DNA of 64,000 bases from Proteus appendicitidis (GTDB lineage: Bacteria; Pseudomonadota; Gammaproteobacteria; Enterobacterales; Enterobacteriaceae), in assembly GCF_030271835.1 (NCBI RefSeq), contig NZ_CP127389.1:3446001-3510000 (forward strand), read 5' to 3'. A program made the position numbers and the translations under genes. Shown piece by piece: positions 26,262-35,183 of this stretch (positions within the stretch are counted from its first letter, which is position 1; every line of letters begins with the position of its first letter). The notes below the pieces were generated by a model, which was given only the letters and a program-made list of their open reading frames with translations, was not told the DNA's origin and searched no databases.

Positions 26262-26708
26262 TTAGAAAGAAATAGGATAAGCCATGATAATCGCATCTTC
26301 ATTTCCCGTCTTTGTTGGGTAATAGTTTTTGCGCTTCGAAACGAAATTAAATCCTATAGATTCATAGAGATTGAACGCTTTTTCATTAGACTCTCGCACC
26401 TCTAACCACAGAGTCGTGATATTTTTTTTCTCAAGGGTTTCAATTAGTTCCAGTAACAACGCTTTACCATAACCTTTCCCCTGATAATCAGGGTGAATCG
26501 CAATATTAAAAAGGGTTGCCTCATCTAATATTAATTGCGTAATTGCAAAACCTACAATAATATTATCAATGCAAATTTTCAGATTAAAATAATGACTTCC
26601 TTGGTTACTATAAAATGTTTCTTCACTCCAAGGAAATGAATGACTTAATTTTTCAATTTGCCATGCTAAAGGTAAATCAGCAGGGTTTAAGGGTGAAATG
26701 GTCTTCAT
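26262..26708 (-). CDS. rimI: Ribosomal protein S18 N-acetyltransferase RimI
   Basis: RimI is a GNAT enzyme that acetylates the N-terminal alanine of ribosomal protein S18. From ATG 26708 it has 148 residues, as in E. coli, and begins MKTISPLNPADLP. The acetyl-CoA loop is HPDYQGKGYGKALL near residue 80, and the family-specific LWLEVRESN and NYYPTKTGNEDAIIMA are present. The gene overlaps the end of holD by 32 bp in another frame, the E. coli arrangement. Confidence 0.95.
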   Translation of the reverse strand: MKTISPLNPADLPLAWQIEKLSHSFPWSEETFYSNQGSHYFNLKICIDNIIVGFAITQLILDEATLFNIAIHPDYQGKGYGKALLLELIETLEKKNITTLWLEVRESNEKAFNLYESIGFNFVSKRKNYYPTKTGNEDAIIMAYPISF

Positions 26709-27087
26709 ATTGATAGATTTGTTTCCAAAGATCGCGTTTTGCATCAGCATCAAAATATAACTGATGTAATGAAGGGCTTCTCAGAGAAGTATATTCAGAG
26801 GGAAGTATGAGATCAGTGCCTAATAACCAGCAGGGAAGATCAAATGATTCTGTGAGCATGCTCACATCATCTGTTGTAATACAATAGATTTCGTCTTTAT
26901 CTATCCCCATGGCGCTAAAAATATCAGAGAAAAGCCCGTTATTTAGATCAACGGTATCATCAGTAATGATAAGTAAACGTGTTGTATCCGGAAATTGAAC
27001 AGAATGCTCGCCTTTTAACACAGCAGGCTTACGAAGTACCCACTGACGAATTCCAAGTTGGGATAACATTCTGTCTTTACGGCTCAT
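26677..27087 (-). CDS. holD: DNA polymerase III psi subunit HolD
   Basis: HolD joins the clamp loader to the chi subunit and single-stranded DNA-binding protein. The 136 residues match the E. coli size (137). Conserved points include LGIRQWVLRKPAVLKGE near the N-terminus, which is the clamp-loader contact region, the segment CWLLGTD near residue 86, and LWKQIYQYE near the C-terminus. This is a fast-evolving protein, so the synteny with rimI and rsmC is part of the evidence. Confidence 0.93.
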   Translation of the reverse strand: MSRKDRMLSQLGIRQWVLRKPAVLKGEHSVQFPDTTRLLIITDDTVDLNNGLFSDIFSAMGIDKDEIYCITTDDVSMLTESFDLPCWLLGTDLILPSEYTSLRSPSLHQLYFDADAKRDLWKQIYQYEDHFTLKPC

Positions 27088-27216
27088 TATGCTTACCTAT
27101 CAAGTGTAGAACAACGGTACATAGTATCAGAGGGCATAAACTACGCCAATAAATAGCGTCGGTTTCTTTATATCTGATATCATGCGTCTCATGTTTTTTA
27201 AGGAGTAATAATCATA

Positions 27217-28233
27217 ATGTCCTCACTGTCCCCTGCTAGCGAAGTTATTCTTCGTCACCTAGATCATTTCGCAGACAGGCATGTACTTATTGCAGGTGAT
27301 CTTCAAGATACTTTTGCGGCACAAATTCAGGCGAAGAGTGTCCGTGCATATACCAACCAATATCACCAGTGGCTACCATTACTAAAATCAATGGGTGATA
27401 ACGCACTCTTTGGTTTAGTTGCTGATCAATCCTTTGTTAAATATTGCAATACCTTGATCTATTTTTGGCCTAAAAATAAAAACGAAGCCACTTTCCAACT
27501 GCGTAGCCTTTGCTCTAACTTACAAGTGGGTACTGAAATCTTTATCGTCGGTGAAAACCGTAGCGGTGTTAAAAGTGCCACAGAATTAATGAACGGCATC
27601 GCTAAACTTAAAAAAATAGATTCAGCACGCCGTTGTAGCTTATTTTTTGGTACTCAAACATATCAAACACTGTTTGACCGTAATAACTGGTGGCAAACTT
27701 ATCGCCATGACGATCTTACTGTAATGGCATTACCGGGTGTCTTTAGCCAAAATGCATTAGATGAAGGTAGCCGTTTATTACTCTCTACTTTTGATGATGC
27801 AATGGTAGGGGATTTACTGGATATGGCATGTGGTTGTGGTGTTATTGCCACTGTACTTGGTAAGAAAAACCCAATGTTGAAACTGACACTGTGTGATGTG
27901 AATGCTGCGGCAATTTCTTCGAGTATCGCCACCTTAAACGTAAATGAATTAGAAGGGCGAGTGATTGCGAGTAATGTCTATTCAGCGGTTGAAGAAACTT
28001 ATGATTGGATAATCTCAAACCCACCTTTCCATGATGGTTTAGGTACAAGCTATGAAGCGGCTGAAGATATTATTCGCCTTGCACCAAATTATCTAAAAAG
28101 AGGCGGTAAATTACGCATTGTAGCGAATGCATTTATCCCTTATCCAGATATACTGGATCAGGTATTCGGCTCTCATGAAGTGCTTGCATCTACAAGTAAA
28201 TTCAAAGTTTACCAAGCAACTAAAAAAGAGTAA
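27217..28233 (+). CDS. rsmC: 16S rRNA m2G1207 methyltransferase RsmC
   Basis: RsmC methylates N2 of G1207 in 16S rRNA in the 30S subunit. The 338-residue protein has a degenerate N-terminal methyltransferase-like domain (1-170) and an active C-terminal domain. The SAM-binding loop DMACGCGVI is near residue 195, and the base-flipping catalytic motif ISNPPFHDG near residue 265. It is divergent from holD, as in E. coli, and is followed by a strong terminator and tRNA-Leu genes. The start is ATG with AAGGAG upstream. Confidence 0.96.
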   Translation: MSSLSPASEVILRHLDHFADRHVLIAGDLQDTFAAQIQAKSVRAYTNQYHQWLPLLKSMGDNALFGLVADQSFVKYCNTLIYFWPKNKNEATFQLRSLCSNLQVGTEIFIVGENRSGVKSATELMNGIAKLKKIDSARRCSLFFGTQTYQTLFDRNNWWQTYRHDDLTVMALPGVFSQNALDEGSRLLLSTFDDAMVGDLLDMACGCGVIATVLGKKNPMLKLTLCDVNAAAISSSIATLNVNELEGRVIASNVYSAVEETYDWIISNPPFHDGLGTSYEAAEDIIRLAPNYLKRGGKLRIVANAFIPYPDILDQVFGSHEVLASTSKFKVYQATKKE

Positions 28234-28237
28234 TCAC

Positions 28238-28270
28238 AAGCCCTGTTATTTTATAACAGGGCTTTATTTT
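28238..28270 (+). terminator. Terminator of rsmC
   Basis: AAGCCCTGTTAT (28238-28249) and ATAACAGGGCTT (28253-28264) pair perfectly with a 3-nt loop, followed by TATTTTT. Confidence 0.88.
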
Positions 28271-28342
28271 TGGACTGATTTTAAGTAATGCTCCAAGGCG
28301 TTTTATTTTTCATCTCCAAGATAATTTATTGATAAAAAATAA

Positions 28343-28370
28343 TTGACGCCAAAAATAAAAGGCATAGAAT
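28343..28370 (+). promoter_or_regulatory. Promoter of the tRNA-Leu operon
   Basis: TTGACG (28343-28348), a 16-bp spacer and TAGAAT (28365-28370) form a strong sigma-70 promoter 18 bp before the first tRNA. Confidence 0.7.
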
Positions 28371-28387
28371 TCGCTTCCTGTCTGAAT

Positions 28388-28474
28388 GCGAGAGTGGCGG
28401 AATTGGTAGACGCGCTAGCTTCAGGTGTTAGTGTCCTTACGGACGTGGGGGTTCAAGTCCCCCCTTTCGCACCA
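28388..28474 (+). tRNA. tRNA-Leu (anticodon CAG), copy 1
   Basis: The 87-nt gene has an encoded CCA end, acceptor stem GCGAGAG/CTTTCGC, the anticodon loop TTCAGGT with CAG, a class II variable arm (GTGTCCTTACGGACGT), and the T-arm GGGGGTTCAAGTCCCCC. It is nearly identical to E. coli leuPQV, which also lie beside rsmC. Confidence 0.97.
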
Positions 28475-28510
28475 AACAGACAATGTATGTAAAATTAATT
28501 GAGTAAGACT

Positions 28511-28597
28511 GCGAGGATGGCGGAATTGGTAGACGCGCTAGCTTCAGGTGTTAGTGTTCTTACGGACGTGGGGGTTCAAGTCCCCCTCTTCGCACCA
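28511..28597 (+). tRNA. tRNA-Leu (anticodon CAG), copy 2
   Basis: This second 87-nt copy lies 36 bp after the first. The acceptor stem differs (GCGAGGA/TCTTCGC) with compensatory pairing, and the variable arm reads GTGTTCTTACGGACGT. Both copies should be processed from one transcript. Confidence 0.97.
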
Positions 28598-28662
28598 CTC
28601 AATAACCCTTCTTTTTTTTCTGTAATAACACCCATTCGATTACACGCTGAATATTCTTTTCT

Positions 28663-28926
28663 CTATCCGTAATACGCGACTAAAAGTGTCATCAAGCTAT
28701 AGGTTAATACAACGCCAGCGGGGATCATTACCCACATTTGTAATTTTTTGTGGAATAACATAAATGTTGATAACAGCATTGAAACGACTAAAACCAGCGT
28801 AAATGCAGCCGTTCCTGCAATAGAATGCATAATCACCGTTAGTAAGGAAGAAATAGCCAACATTTCCCATAAACTAATACGAGATGTCCAAGACGTAACT
28901 GGAGATAAGCGCGTTGGTTTAGCCAT
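28663..28926 (-). CDS. yjjZ: Small membrane protein YjjZ (DUF1435)
   Basis: The 87-residue protein has two or three hydrophobic segments (residues about 19-37, 40-57 and 67-86). The phrase LFHKKLQMWVMIPAGVVL corresponds to LYHKQLRHYILLPSCLAL of E. coli YjjZ, which lies at the same place beside leuQPV. The function is unknown. A Fur box immediately upstream suggests iron-regulated expression. Confidence 0.75.
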   Translation of the reverse strand: MAKPTRLSPVTSWTSRISLWEMLAISSLLTVIMHSIAGTAAFTLVLVVSMLLSTFMLFHKKLQMWVMIPAGVVLTYSLMTLLVAYYG

Positions 28927-28943
28927 AATAACCCACCATTAAT

Positions 28944-28962
28944 GATAATGATTTTCATTATT
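28944..28962 (-). promoter_or_regulatory. Fur box upstream of yjjZ
   Basis: GATAATGATTTTCATTATT matches 16 of 19 bases of the Fur consensus GATAATGATAATCATTATC. It is centred 27 bp before the yjjZ ATG, overlapping the probable promoter. Confidence 0.75.
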
Positions 28963-29059
28963 ATATAACCACCATGCTAAATCAACTTATATAAAGAAAA
29001 AAAACTTACCTTATATCCTTATTTTTTAAATGGTTATGTCTATTTTTTAGTATGGTACA

Positions 29060-29095
29060 TAAAAAATGCCTTATCATTTTCACGATAAGGCATTG
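29060..29095 (-). terminator. Terminator of yjbB-acetyltransferase unit
   Basis: ATGCCTTATC (29066-29075) and GATAAGGCAT (29084-29093) form a 10-bp stem, with TTTTT on the minus-strand side. It lies 40 bp past the acetyltransferase stop. Confidence 0.82.
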
Positions 29096-29132
29096 CATTT
29101 TATTATGTTGTTATCGTAGTCAATAAACGAAA

Positions 29133-29681
29133 TTAAGTGTTATTTGTCTCGATAAAATGAAAGACTAAATGAATATCTTCAGGCTCTCTTTCATAAAGTT
29201 CAGGATCAGGAATATCAATTAAACGACACCCTAAATGCTGATAAAAATTCACGCTATTTTCAGAAGGTGTTGATGAGATATATAACCCACCAGCCCCTTT
29301 TTTCTTCGCATATTCCACACAATAATCAAATAATATTCGCGCTAAACCTTGCCCACGTTGCTGGTGGCTAACATGTAAAAAAGAGAGTTGAAGTAAAGCG
29401 TTATTTTGACCTCGTTTTTGTGGATCAACACTTGCTGCTGCGACCAACTGATCTTGTTTAAAAACACCCCAGAAAGCGGCACCTCGATCAAAACTTTCAA
29501 GTAAAACAGGTGTGTAATGCTCTGCTTCACCTTCTGGCCAACCTTTCATATCAAAGCGTTGCTCTGATAAACGCAACGTTCCTTCTTTTAAGACATATAG
29601 CTTTTCAATAAGCTCGGTTCTATCAATTGCCCATACTTGTGGGATTTCATTTCGTGTTAATTGACGAATAGTGTATTTCAT
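29133..29681 (-). CDS. GNAT-family acetyltransferase
   Basis: The 182-residue cytosolic protein has the GNAT fold: LSFLHVSHQQRGQGLARILFDYC (about residues 97-120) holds the acetyl-CoA pyrophosphate loop QxxGxG/A, and GLYISSTPSENSVNFYQHLGCRLI is the C-terminal strand and helix. The acceptor substrate is unknown; the acidic C-terminal section (PDPELYEREPEDIHL) is distinctive. It starts 2 bp after the yjbB stop codon, so the two are co-translated, though no functional link to phosphate transport is evident. Confidence 0.8.
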   Translation of the reverse strand: MKYTIRQLTRNEIPQVWAIDRTELIEKLYVLKEGTLRLSEQRFDMKGWPEGEAEHYTPVLLESFDRGAAFWGVFKQDQLVAAASVDPQKRGQNNALLQLSFLHVSHQQRGQGLARILFDYCVEYAKKKGAGGLYISSTPSENSVNFYQHLGCRLIDIPDPELYEREPEDIHLVFHFIETNNT

Positions 29682-29683
29682 TA

Positions 29684-31315
29684 TTAAAGATTAACCTGTT
29701 CTGATGATGATTCACTTCGTTCTAGTGCGTGATAAGCCACAGCACAGAACAAGGAATTCAACCGTTTCATATCACCAAGCAAACTAGTATGCAGTGAACT
29801 GGTTTCAATGCTTTGCATATTATGCAAATGAAGACGTTCTACATGTGCAAACGAGTAACGCTGGTTGAGTAAACGGAAACGATGTTTTGCTCGACGCAAT
29901 TTACGAGCATGTTCCATGTTGCCGGAAACAAATACCGACATCGCCAGATTCAGATTACTTTGCAGACGCTCAAGGAGTGTCTGTAACTCACGACGCCCTT
30001 CCTCCGATAAAAATAAGTGGTGATTTAAACCTTTACTCACCACTTCAGCCGACATACGCGCAATGATAGCGGAAGATTGTTGTAAATTCATCGCGGTATC
30101 AATAATTTCAGCCCAACGCCGGGAATCTTCAGTTCCCAGATCATGCTGTTGAATTTGTGCCATATACAATTTAATGCTGCTGTGGAGTAATTCTACCTCT
30201 TCTTCTAACTGGCTAATTTCCCTTTTTTGCAGACGATCGCCTTCCATTAAGGCAGTAAAACGTTGCAGCATTTGTTCTATCACATCACCTAATCGTAGCG
30301 ATTCTCTAACCGCATTAGCAATTGCCAATGAAGGCGTATCAATAGCAGATTGATCTAAATAACGCGGTGCCATTTCAGATCCCGTAGTCGGTAATTCAGG
30401 AATGAGTCGCTGACATAATTTCGCCATTATGCCGACAAAAGGGATCATCAAAATACAGCGAGCAAGATTATAAATAACATGAAAATAGATAACGATTTCA
30501 GCCGGTGAAAATCCATATTTTTGTATTTCAGAAGCAAGATAGGTTATCCATGGTAAAACAATCAATGCACCAATCAGTTTAAAAAACAAACTCCCCAACA
30601 CAACTTGTCGAGAGGCAACACTTTGTCCTCGACTACTGATTAATGCCAGCAAACCACTACCAATATTAGAGCCAATTACAATAGAGAGGCTGATATACAA
30701 TGGCATTAATCCTGTTGCACTTAATGTCGCTGTTAACAACACAGCCGCAAGGCTTGAGTAACTCACCATTGCAAAGAGCGCACCCACCAATAGCGCTAAA
30801 ATAGTATCGCCACTAAGAGAAGTAAAAATAGCTTGGACTGCACTTGCGTGCATAATGGGTTCTGCCGATGTCACAATGAGTTGTAAAGCCAACAAAATCA
30901 AACCAAGACCAATACCTACACGTCCTAGTTGCCCTACTCGCTCTTTTTTACGGCTTAAAAAAGTAATAACACCAATAAGGATAAGCAGTGGCGATAACCA
31001 AGAAAGATCAAACGTCAGCACACGCGCCATCAGTGCAGTACCCACATCTGCCCCTAGCATAATAACAAGTGCCGGTGTAATCGAAATCAACCCTTGTGTC
31101 ACAAAAGAGATCACTAAAAGCGCCGTCGCATTACTACTTTGGACTAATGCGGTGACACCAACACCCGCAAGAAAAGCATTGGATTTTTTATTAATACTTT
31201 TACCTAAAATTCGGCGCAAATCAGAGCCGAAGACACGCATAATGCCAGTACGAACAATATGAGTTCCCCAGACAAGAAGCGCGACAGATGAGAGTAAATG
31301 AAGCAGTGTCAGCAT
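29684..31315 (-). CDS. yjbB: Na+/phosphate cotransporter family protein YjbB
   Basis: The 543-residue protein matches E. coli YjbB in length and layout. The N-terminal half has two Na/Pi-cotransporter repeats, recognised by QSSNATALLV (about residue 58) and MVSYSSLAAVLLTATL (about 183), over eight or so membrane segments. The C-terminal 200 residues form a PhoU-like helical domain (RESLRLGDVIEQMLQRF onward). In E. coli YjbB overexpression exports phosphate. The neighbouring phoA makes a phosphate theme plausible, but no Pho box is visible upstream of yjbB. Confidence 0.9.
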   Translation of the reverse strand: MLTLLHLLSSVALLVWGTHIVRTGIMRVFGSDLRRILGKSINKKSNAFLAGVGVTALVQSSNATALLVISFVTQGLISITPALVIMLGADVGTALMARVLTFDLSWLSPLLILIGVITFLSRKKERVGQLGRVGIGLGLILLALQLIVTSAEPIMHASAVQAIFTSLSGDTILALLVGALFAMVSYSSLAAVLLTATLSATGLMPLYISLSIVIGSNIGSGLLALISSRGQSVASRQVVLGSLFFKLIGALIVLPWITYLASEIQKYGFSPAEIVIYFHVIYNLARCILMIPFVGIMAKLCQRLIPELPTTGSEMAPRYLDQSAIDTPSLAIANAVRESLRLGDVIEQMLQRFTALMEGDRLQKREISQLEEEVELLHSSIKLYMAQIQQHDLGTEDSRRWAEIIDTAMNLQQSSAIIARMSAEVVSKGLNHHLFLSEEGRRELQTLLERLQSNLNLAMSVFVSGNMEHARKLRRAKHRFRLLNQRYSFAHVERLHLHNMQSIETSSLHTSLLGDMKRLNSLFCAVAYHALERSESSSEQVNL

Positions 31316-31629
31316 AAAAAAATAACCTTATTCTTATCGTTGTTTGTTTGACTCTGTTCTCCTTCAATCTCATAAAAAAGAGAAAGACCACGAGCAGATA
31401 ATCTATCTGAGAAAAGATTTTTTACGGGTAATGCCTTAATAACGTAAAGTGTTATTAGACAAAAAGATATTGCAACTTAAGTACAATAATCAATGGAGAA
31501 GTGAGAATATTACATAGATTAATTTGTAAATTCTGTTAATTATAGCAGAGAATGTGTAACTTTCAAAATCAGCCTGTAAATAACCTATTGATTTATTATC
31601 ATTTTATTTTAGACAGGCTCCATTCTTAA
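31316..31629. other. Intergenic region between yjbB and phoA
   Basis: About 310 bp should hold the yjbB promoter. I see no gene, Pho box or notable repeat in it. Confidence 0.4.
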
Positions 31630-31667
31630 TAAAAAAACGCGACCAGAGGGTATCTCTCTAAGTCGCG
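31630..31667 (-). terminator. Terminator of phoA
   Basis: CGCGAC (31638-31643) pairs with GTCGCG (31662-31667), with AGAG/CTCT inside the loop, and a run of seven T follows on the minus strand. Confidence 0.72.
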
Positions 31668-31735
31668 CGAAAATATAACAATTTAGTAAGGCAATTCGAC
31701 TACAAGTTCAGACAGACTATAAATTCAACTTGAAC

Positions 31736-33175
31736 TTACTTCAGACCCATTGCATCACGCATGGTGAAAAACAAGTCTGTTTGGTCAGTTAATCCAACCA
31801 CATTCGCAGCATGTGGACCATAAGCGGCAACCCGCAATTGCGCCCCAGTATGCTCTTGTGACTCTTCTTCTGAGTTACCGTAATTCACCACCATAACTGC
31901 ACCATCTTTGGTGATAAGTGCTTGTGTTAACCCACTGGATTTCACGTCAGCTTCAATAATTTGGCTTGAATGAGCATGATCAGCAGTCACGATAATCAGC
32001 GTATCACCGTTTTGTTTTGCAAAATCTAAGCCGATTTGTACGGCTTCATCTAGTGCAACAGTTTCACCAATTTGACCACAAGGGTTAGCATTATGATCTT
32101 GCTTATCGATAGAGGCACTTTCAACTTGTAAGAAGAAGCCATTTTCATTGGTTTTCAGTAAGTCGATCGCTTTTTTAGTCATTTGTGCCAGTGTTGGCGC
32201 ATTTGGATCGAGCTTGGCATTAGGTTTGCACTCTAAAGGTGGATTATTCAAATTACCATGATACGTGGCTTTAGGACCTTCCCATGCTACATCCATATTG
32301 CCTTCATGGAACAAACCTAGTACGGGTTTATCTTGGTTCGCAAGCGAAATCGCATCTAATGATTTTGCATCTTTCACGATTTGATAACCACGCTCAATTG
32401 CTTGTTGCTCTAATGTTTTACCTTTGTATTCACCTGCTGCTGCAGTTTGAGCAAAGCTTTTTGCACCGCCCCCTAATGTTACATCTGCACGAGTGACTAA
32501 AAGTTGCTCAGAGATAGAACCTCTACCACCATTTTCTAAGGCATTGGTTGAGCATTTTTCTAACGTTTCAACAGGGCCATAGCATTTGCGTCCTGTTACA
32601 TGCGAGAACAGCGCTGCAGGTGTCGCATCTTGAATTTCAGAAGTTGTCACGTTCCCTGTCGCCTTTCCATTGGCTTTCGCTAATTCCAAAATAGTTTGAT
32701 GATCCTTACCAAACACATCAATCCCTAATGCACCATTATAGGTTTTCACACCAGAAGCCCATGCTGTCGCGGATGCAGCAGAATCTGTCACATAATTAGG
32801 CTTTTGGGTTTTTCTGTCTAAAGAATAGTGTGTGTATTGACCCGTCATTGGTAAGGCATCGATACCTTTAAAGAAACCACCCGCACCTTCAGCGTAGTTA
32901 CGCGCAACGGTGATTTCAGAATCCCCCATCCCATCACCAATAAAGAGGATCACATTTTTTGCTTGGTTGTTATTTAAAGCTGCTTTTAATGCCTCAGTTT
33001 GATCCTGAGTCATACGGCGAGCGCCGCCAAATTCCGTGATATTACCTTTTGCCGCACGATCTTGAGCTAAAATGGCATCAGCAGCAACGGGAGCAGCAAA
33101 AGAAGAGAAACTCGCGCCAGCCAATAGCGTTGTTACAATAACGGATAAGATAGAACGTTGGTAACGATGAGACAT
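31736..33175 (-). CDS. phoA: Alkaline phosphatase PhoA
   Basis: PhoA releases phosphate from phosphomonoesters in the periplasm. The 479-residue precursor has a signal peptide (residues 1-27, ending SFA). Active-site groups are visible: D81 in [10 protein letters not shown], the phosphorylated serine S132 in [11 protein letters not shown], and the zinc ligands in [26 protein letters not shown] and EHTGAQ. The three-cysteine pattern [13 protein letters not shown] and ECKPN suggests disulfides, as in E. coli PhoA, though arrangement differs. A triple Pho box lies about 100 bp upstream. Confidence 0.96.
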   Translation of the reverse strand: MSHRYQRSILSVIVTTLLAGASFSSFAAPVAADAILAQDRAAKGNITEFGGARRMTQDQTEALKAALNNNQAKNVILFIGDGMGDSEITVARNYAEGAGGFFKGIDALPMTGQYTHYSLDRKTQKPNYVTDSAASATAWASGVKTYNGALGIDVFGKDHQTILELAKANGKATGNVTTSEIQDATPAALFSHVTGRKCYGPVETLEKCSTNALENGGRGSISEQLLVTRADVTLGGGAKSFAQTAAAGEYKGKTLEQQAIERGYQIVKDAKSLDAISLANQDKPVLGLFHEGNMDVAWEGPKATYHGNLNNPPLECKPNAKLDPNAPTLAQMTKKAIDLLKTNENGFFLQVESASIDKQDHNANPCGQIGETVALDEAVQIGLDFAKQNGDTLIIVTADHAHSSQIIEADVKSSGLTQALITKDGAVMVVNYGNSEEESQEHTGAQLRVAAYGPHAANVVGLTDQTDLFFTMRDAMGLK

Positions 33176-33276
33176 AGCTTTTTCCTTGCACTCTAAAGTA
33201 AAAAACAGGGTTAATGTTTTAAGTCAGAAAAAGCTTACGGCAGTTAAATGACAGAGAAATGAAAAGTAAAAGTGAT

Positions 33277-33309
33277 TTTGATGACAACTTTATGACAAGC
33301 TTATGACAA
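33277..33309 (-). promoter_or_regulatory. Pho box (PhoB binding site) of phoA
   Basis: Three consecutive 11-bp units, TTTGATGACAA, CTTTATGACAA and GCTTATGACAA (plus strand), give on the minus strand three TTGTCAT repeats at 11-bp spacing. This is a textbook tandem PhoB site. The phosphate-starvation response should drive phoA. Confidence 0.9.
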
Positions 33310-33405
33310 ACAAAAAGCTTATACCGCAAATATGTGTATAAGCTTTCGTTGTATTAAAGCATGGTACTAAGGCATGGTACTAAAACATGGCATTAAGGCG
33401 TGATC

Positions 33406-34962
33406 TTAATCTTGAGTTAATGCTTTAGCCCCTAAATACAGGGTTTCACACCAAGAAATATAATCATGCCCACTGGCCATTTCGAGTGATTTAACAGGAT
33501 AGTCTTTTTGCTCTAAAACCTGTTTAAGATGACGATTATTATTTAAAATCCCCCTTTTATCACCACGACTTTCAAATAACCCCGCTTCTAAGAAAAACTG
33601 TAATGGCTTTTTATCTGCTTGCTCAAATTGTCGAATAAGCCATTCTGGCTCTTCATTTTCAGGCGCCCACCAATAAGAGCCAGACATACTCAGTACTTTA
33701 CCAAAGCGCTCAGGACGATTAAATGCAACCCATGAAGATGCTAACCCGCCATAACTAGAGCCTGATACAATCGTTTCTTCTCCTGATACGTGAATACCTT
33801 TCTCTTTTTCTAACCAAACAAAGAGTTCATCGGCCAAGAAACGGTAAAAATCAGGATTTGGCGGTAACTCAACACTACGACGATCACTATCAATACTATC
33901 AACAAATAAGATCATCATCGGTGCCAATTTCCCTTCTTCGATCTGTTTATCAAAAAACCGATCAATACCATATTGGCGACGATAAGTTTGTCCATCGAAT
34001 AACACTAAAATTCGAGGTACAGTCATTTTTCTTGCTGGTTGATAAAGTGCGATCTCCCGATCATTATTTAAAATCTGGCTGTGAAAACGCACAATGTCTG
34101 TCTTGCCTTTCATTGTTCTATCTAGAATATCGGGTAATTGGCATTCACGGTTACTGTCTAATGACAATAAAGAAAAGTGATTATAGACATCCTCAGATTG
34201 ACTTGGAGAATTTTGGGAATTAAACGGATCAGATTGTGCTGTAGTTAAAATAGCGCGACGCTGTTCGAATGGCTCTGCATTTTCGATGATAGGCACATCA
34301 GGCGCTAATTTATATTGCATTAATGTATCGTTAGGTACGATATAACTGCGGTACCAAATATCACTATTGGCTAAATGGGTTAACGGGTCATGATTACCAT
34401 CGGGTGATCCTAATAAATAGACATTCTTTTTTGCACCTTGCCATAAGAAAGTCACTAACTTTTTATCATTATCATAAGGCTCAATAAGGGGTGTACCTTC
34501 ATGGCGTACTTGTTGCCAAAATGCCTGAATATTTTGTTGATTCAATTGATGAGCAAGTATTTGTAAACGAGGACTGACAGGTGCAATACCGGCATCTTTA
34601 TCTAATGGCTGATAAGGCTGTGTTGTCAATGTGAGTTGCCATGGTGTTCCCTCCTCACCTTGTGCAATCAATTGATAACTCGCAGTTTTAGGCAATAAAA
34701 AGCGTACTTTTTGTTGCCCATCAGCAGGAACATCTTTTAATAAGCTACGAATATGTGTGCCATTTGGGGTTTCTAAACGTAGATTTTGTATCCCTTTCAC
34801 ATTCAGTTCCGCATAACGTTCACTCTCTAAATGTGAGGTAAAACACAACGTGTTGTTGTTATCAAACTGACCAATTATTTCTTTACCTTCTGTTACAGAT
34901 AAACAATTAGCAAAACTAGGGAAAGAAGCCATTAATGCACATATCATCAGAGGAATTCTCAC
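33406..34962 (-). CDS. Periplasmic siderophore esterase, enterochelin esterase (Fes/IroE) family
   Basis: The 518-residue protein begins with a signal peptide when read from GTG 34962 (MRIPLMICALMASFPSFA). Residues about 150-260 resemble the N-terminal domain of enterochelin esterase, and the C-terminal alpha/beta-hydrolase has the nucleophile in SGSSYGG (near residue 395), preceded by ILVLFDGQTYRRQ, and the likely histidine in MASGHDYISW near the end. Fes hydrolyses ferric enterobactin in the cytosol; a signal peptide points instead to a periplasmic role like that of IroE, possibly on an exogenous catecholate. A Fur box lies upstream. The siderophore is not known, and no siderophore receptor is adjacent. 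Confidence 0.82.
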   Translation of the reverse strand: MRIPLMICALMASFPSFANCLSVTEGKEIIGQFDNNNTLCFTSHLESERYAELNVKGIQNLRLETPNGTHIRSLLKDVPADGQQKVRFLLPKTASYQLIAQGEEGTPWQLTLTTQPYQPLDKDAGIAPVSPRLQILAHQLNQQNIQAFWQQVRHEGTPLIEPYDNDKKLVTFLWQGAKKNVYLLGSPDGNHDPLTHLANSDIWYRSYIVPNDTLMQYKLAPDVPIIENAEPFEQRRAILTTAQSDPFNSQNSPSQSEDVYNHFSLLSLDSNRECQLPDILDRTMKGKTDIVRFHSQILNNDREIALYQPARKMTVPRILVLFDGQTYRRQYGIDRFFDKQIEEGKLAPMMILFVDSIDSDRRSVELPPNPDFYRFLADELFVWLEKEKGIHVSGEETIVSGSSYGGLASSWVAFNRPERFGKVLSMSGSYWWAPENEEPEWLIRQFEQADKKPLQFFLEAGLFESRGDKRGILNNNRHLKQVLEQKDYPVKSLEMASGHDYISWCETLYLGAKALTQD

Positions 34963-35004
34963 TTTATTATTCTCGTTATAAACTATTGTAAGAAACAATA
35001 GTAA

Positions 35005-35019
35005 TGATAATTGTTATCA
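35005..35019 (-). promoter_or_regulatory. Fur box upstream of the Fes-like gene
   Basis: TGATAAT-T-GTTATCA matches 14 of 15 positions of the 7-1-7 Fur consensus TGATAATNATTATCA. It is about 50 bp before the likely GTG start. Confidence 0.78.
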
Positions 35020-35072
35020 ATTCAATAAATATACTAATTTACCCATAAAAAATCGTTTTATTAAACGATACG

Positions 35073-35108
35073 CACAATGCATTTGCATTACACAATGCAT
35101 TTGCATTA
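35073..35108 (+). promoter_or_regulatory. Tandem 18-bp operator-like repeat of the prlF-yhaV operon
   Basis: CACAATGCATTTGCATTA occurs twice head to tail (35073-35090, 35091-35108). Each copy contains the dyad AATGCA-TT-TGCATT-like core. A further hairpin TCGTTT/AAACGA lies just upstream (35054-35069). The position about 75 bp before the antitoxin gene suggests binding of the PrlF-YhaV complex. Confidence 0.6.
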
Positions 35109-35183
35109 CAATACTCTGACTTGCAAATTCCCGATCGTTTGAACAACTTATCTGATCATGGGATAAAGTTAAGGAGAAACAAT

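Noticed and set aside
28388..28597. tRNA-Leu genes as an integration site of a mobile island
   Set aside because: No integrase and no repeated tRNA 3' end is seen nearby; the two copies are a normal tandem operon as in E. coli.
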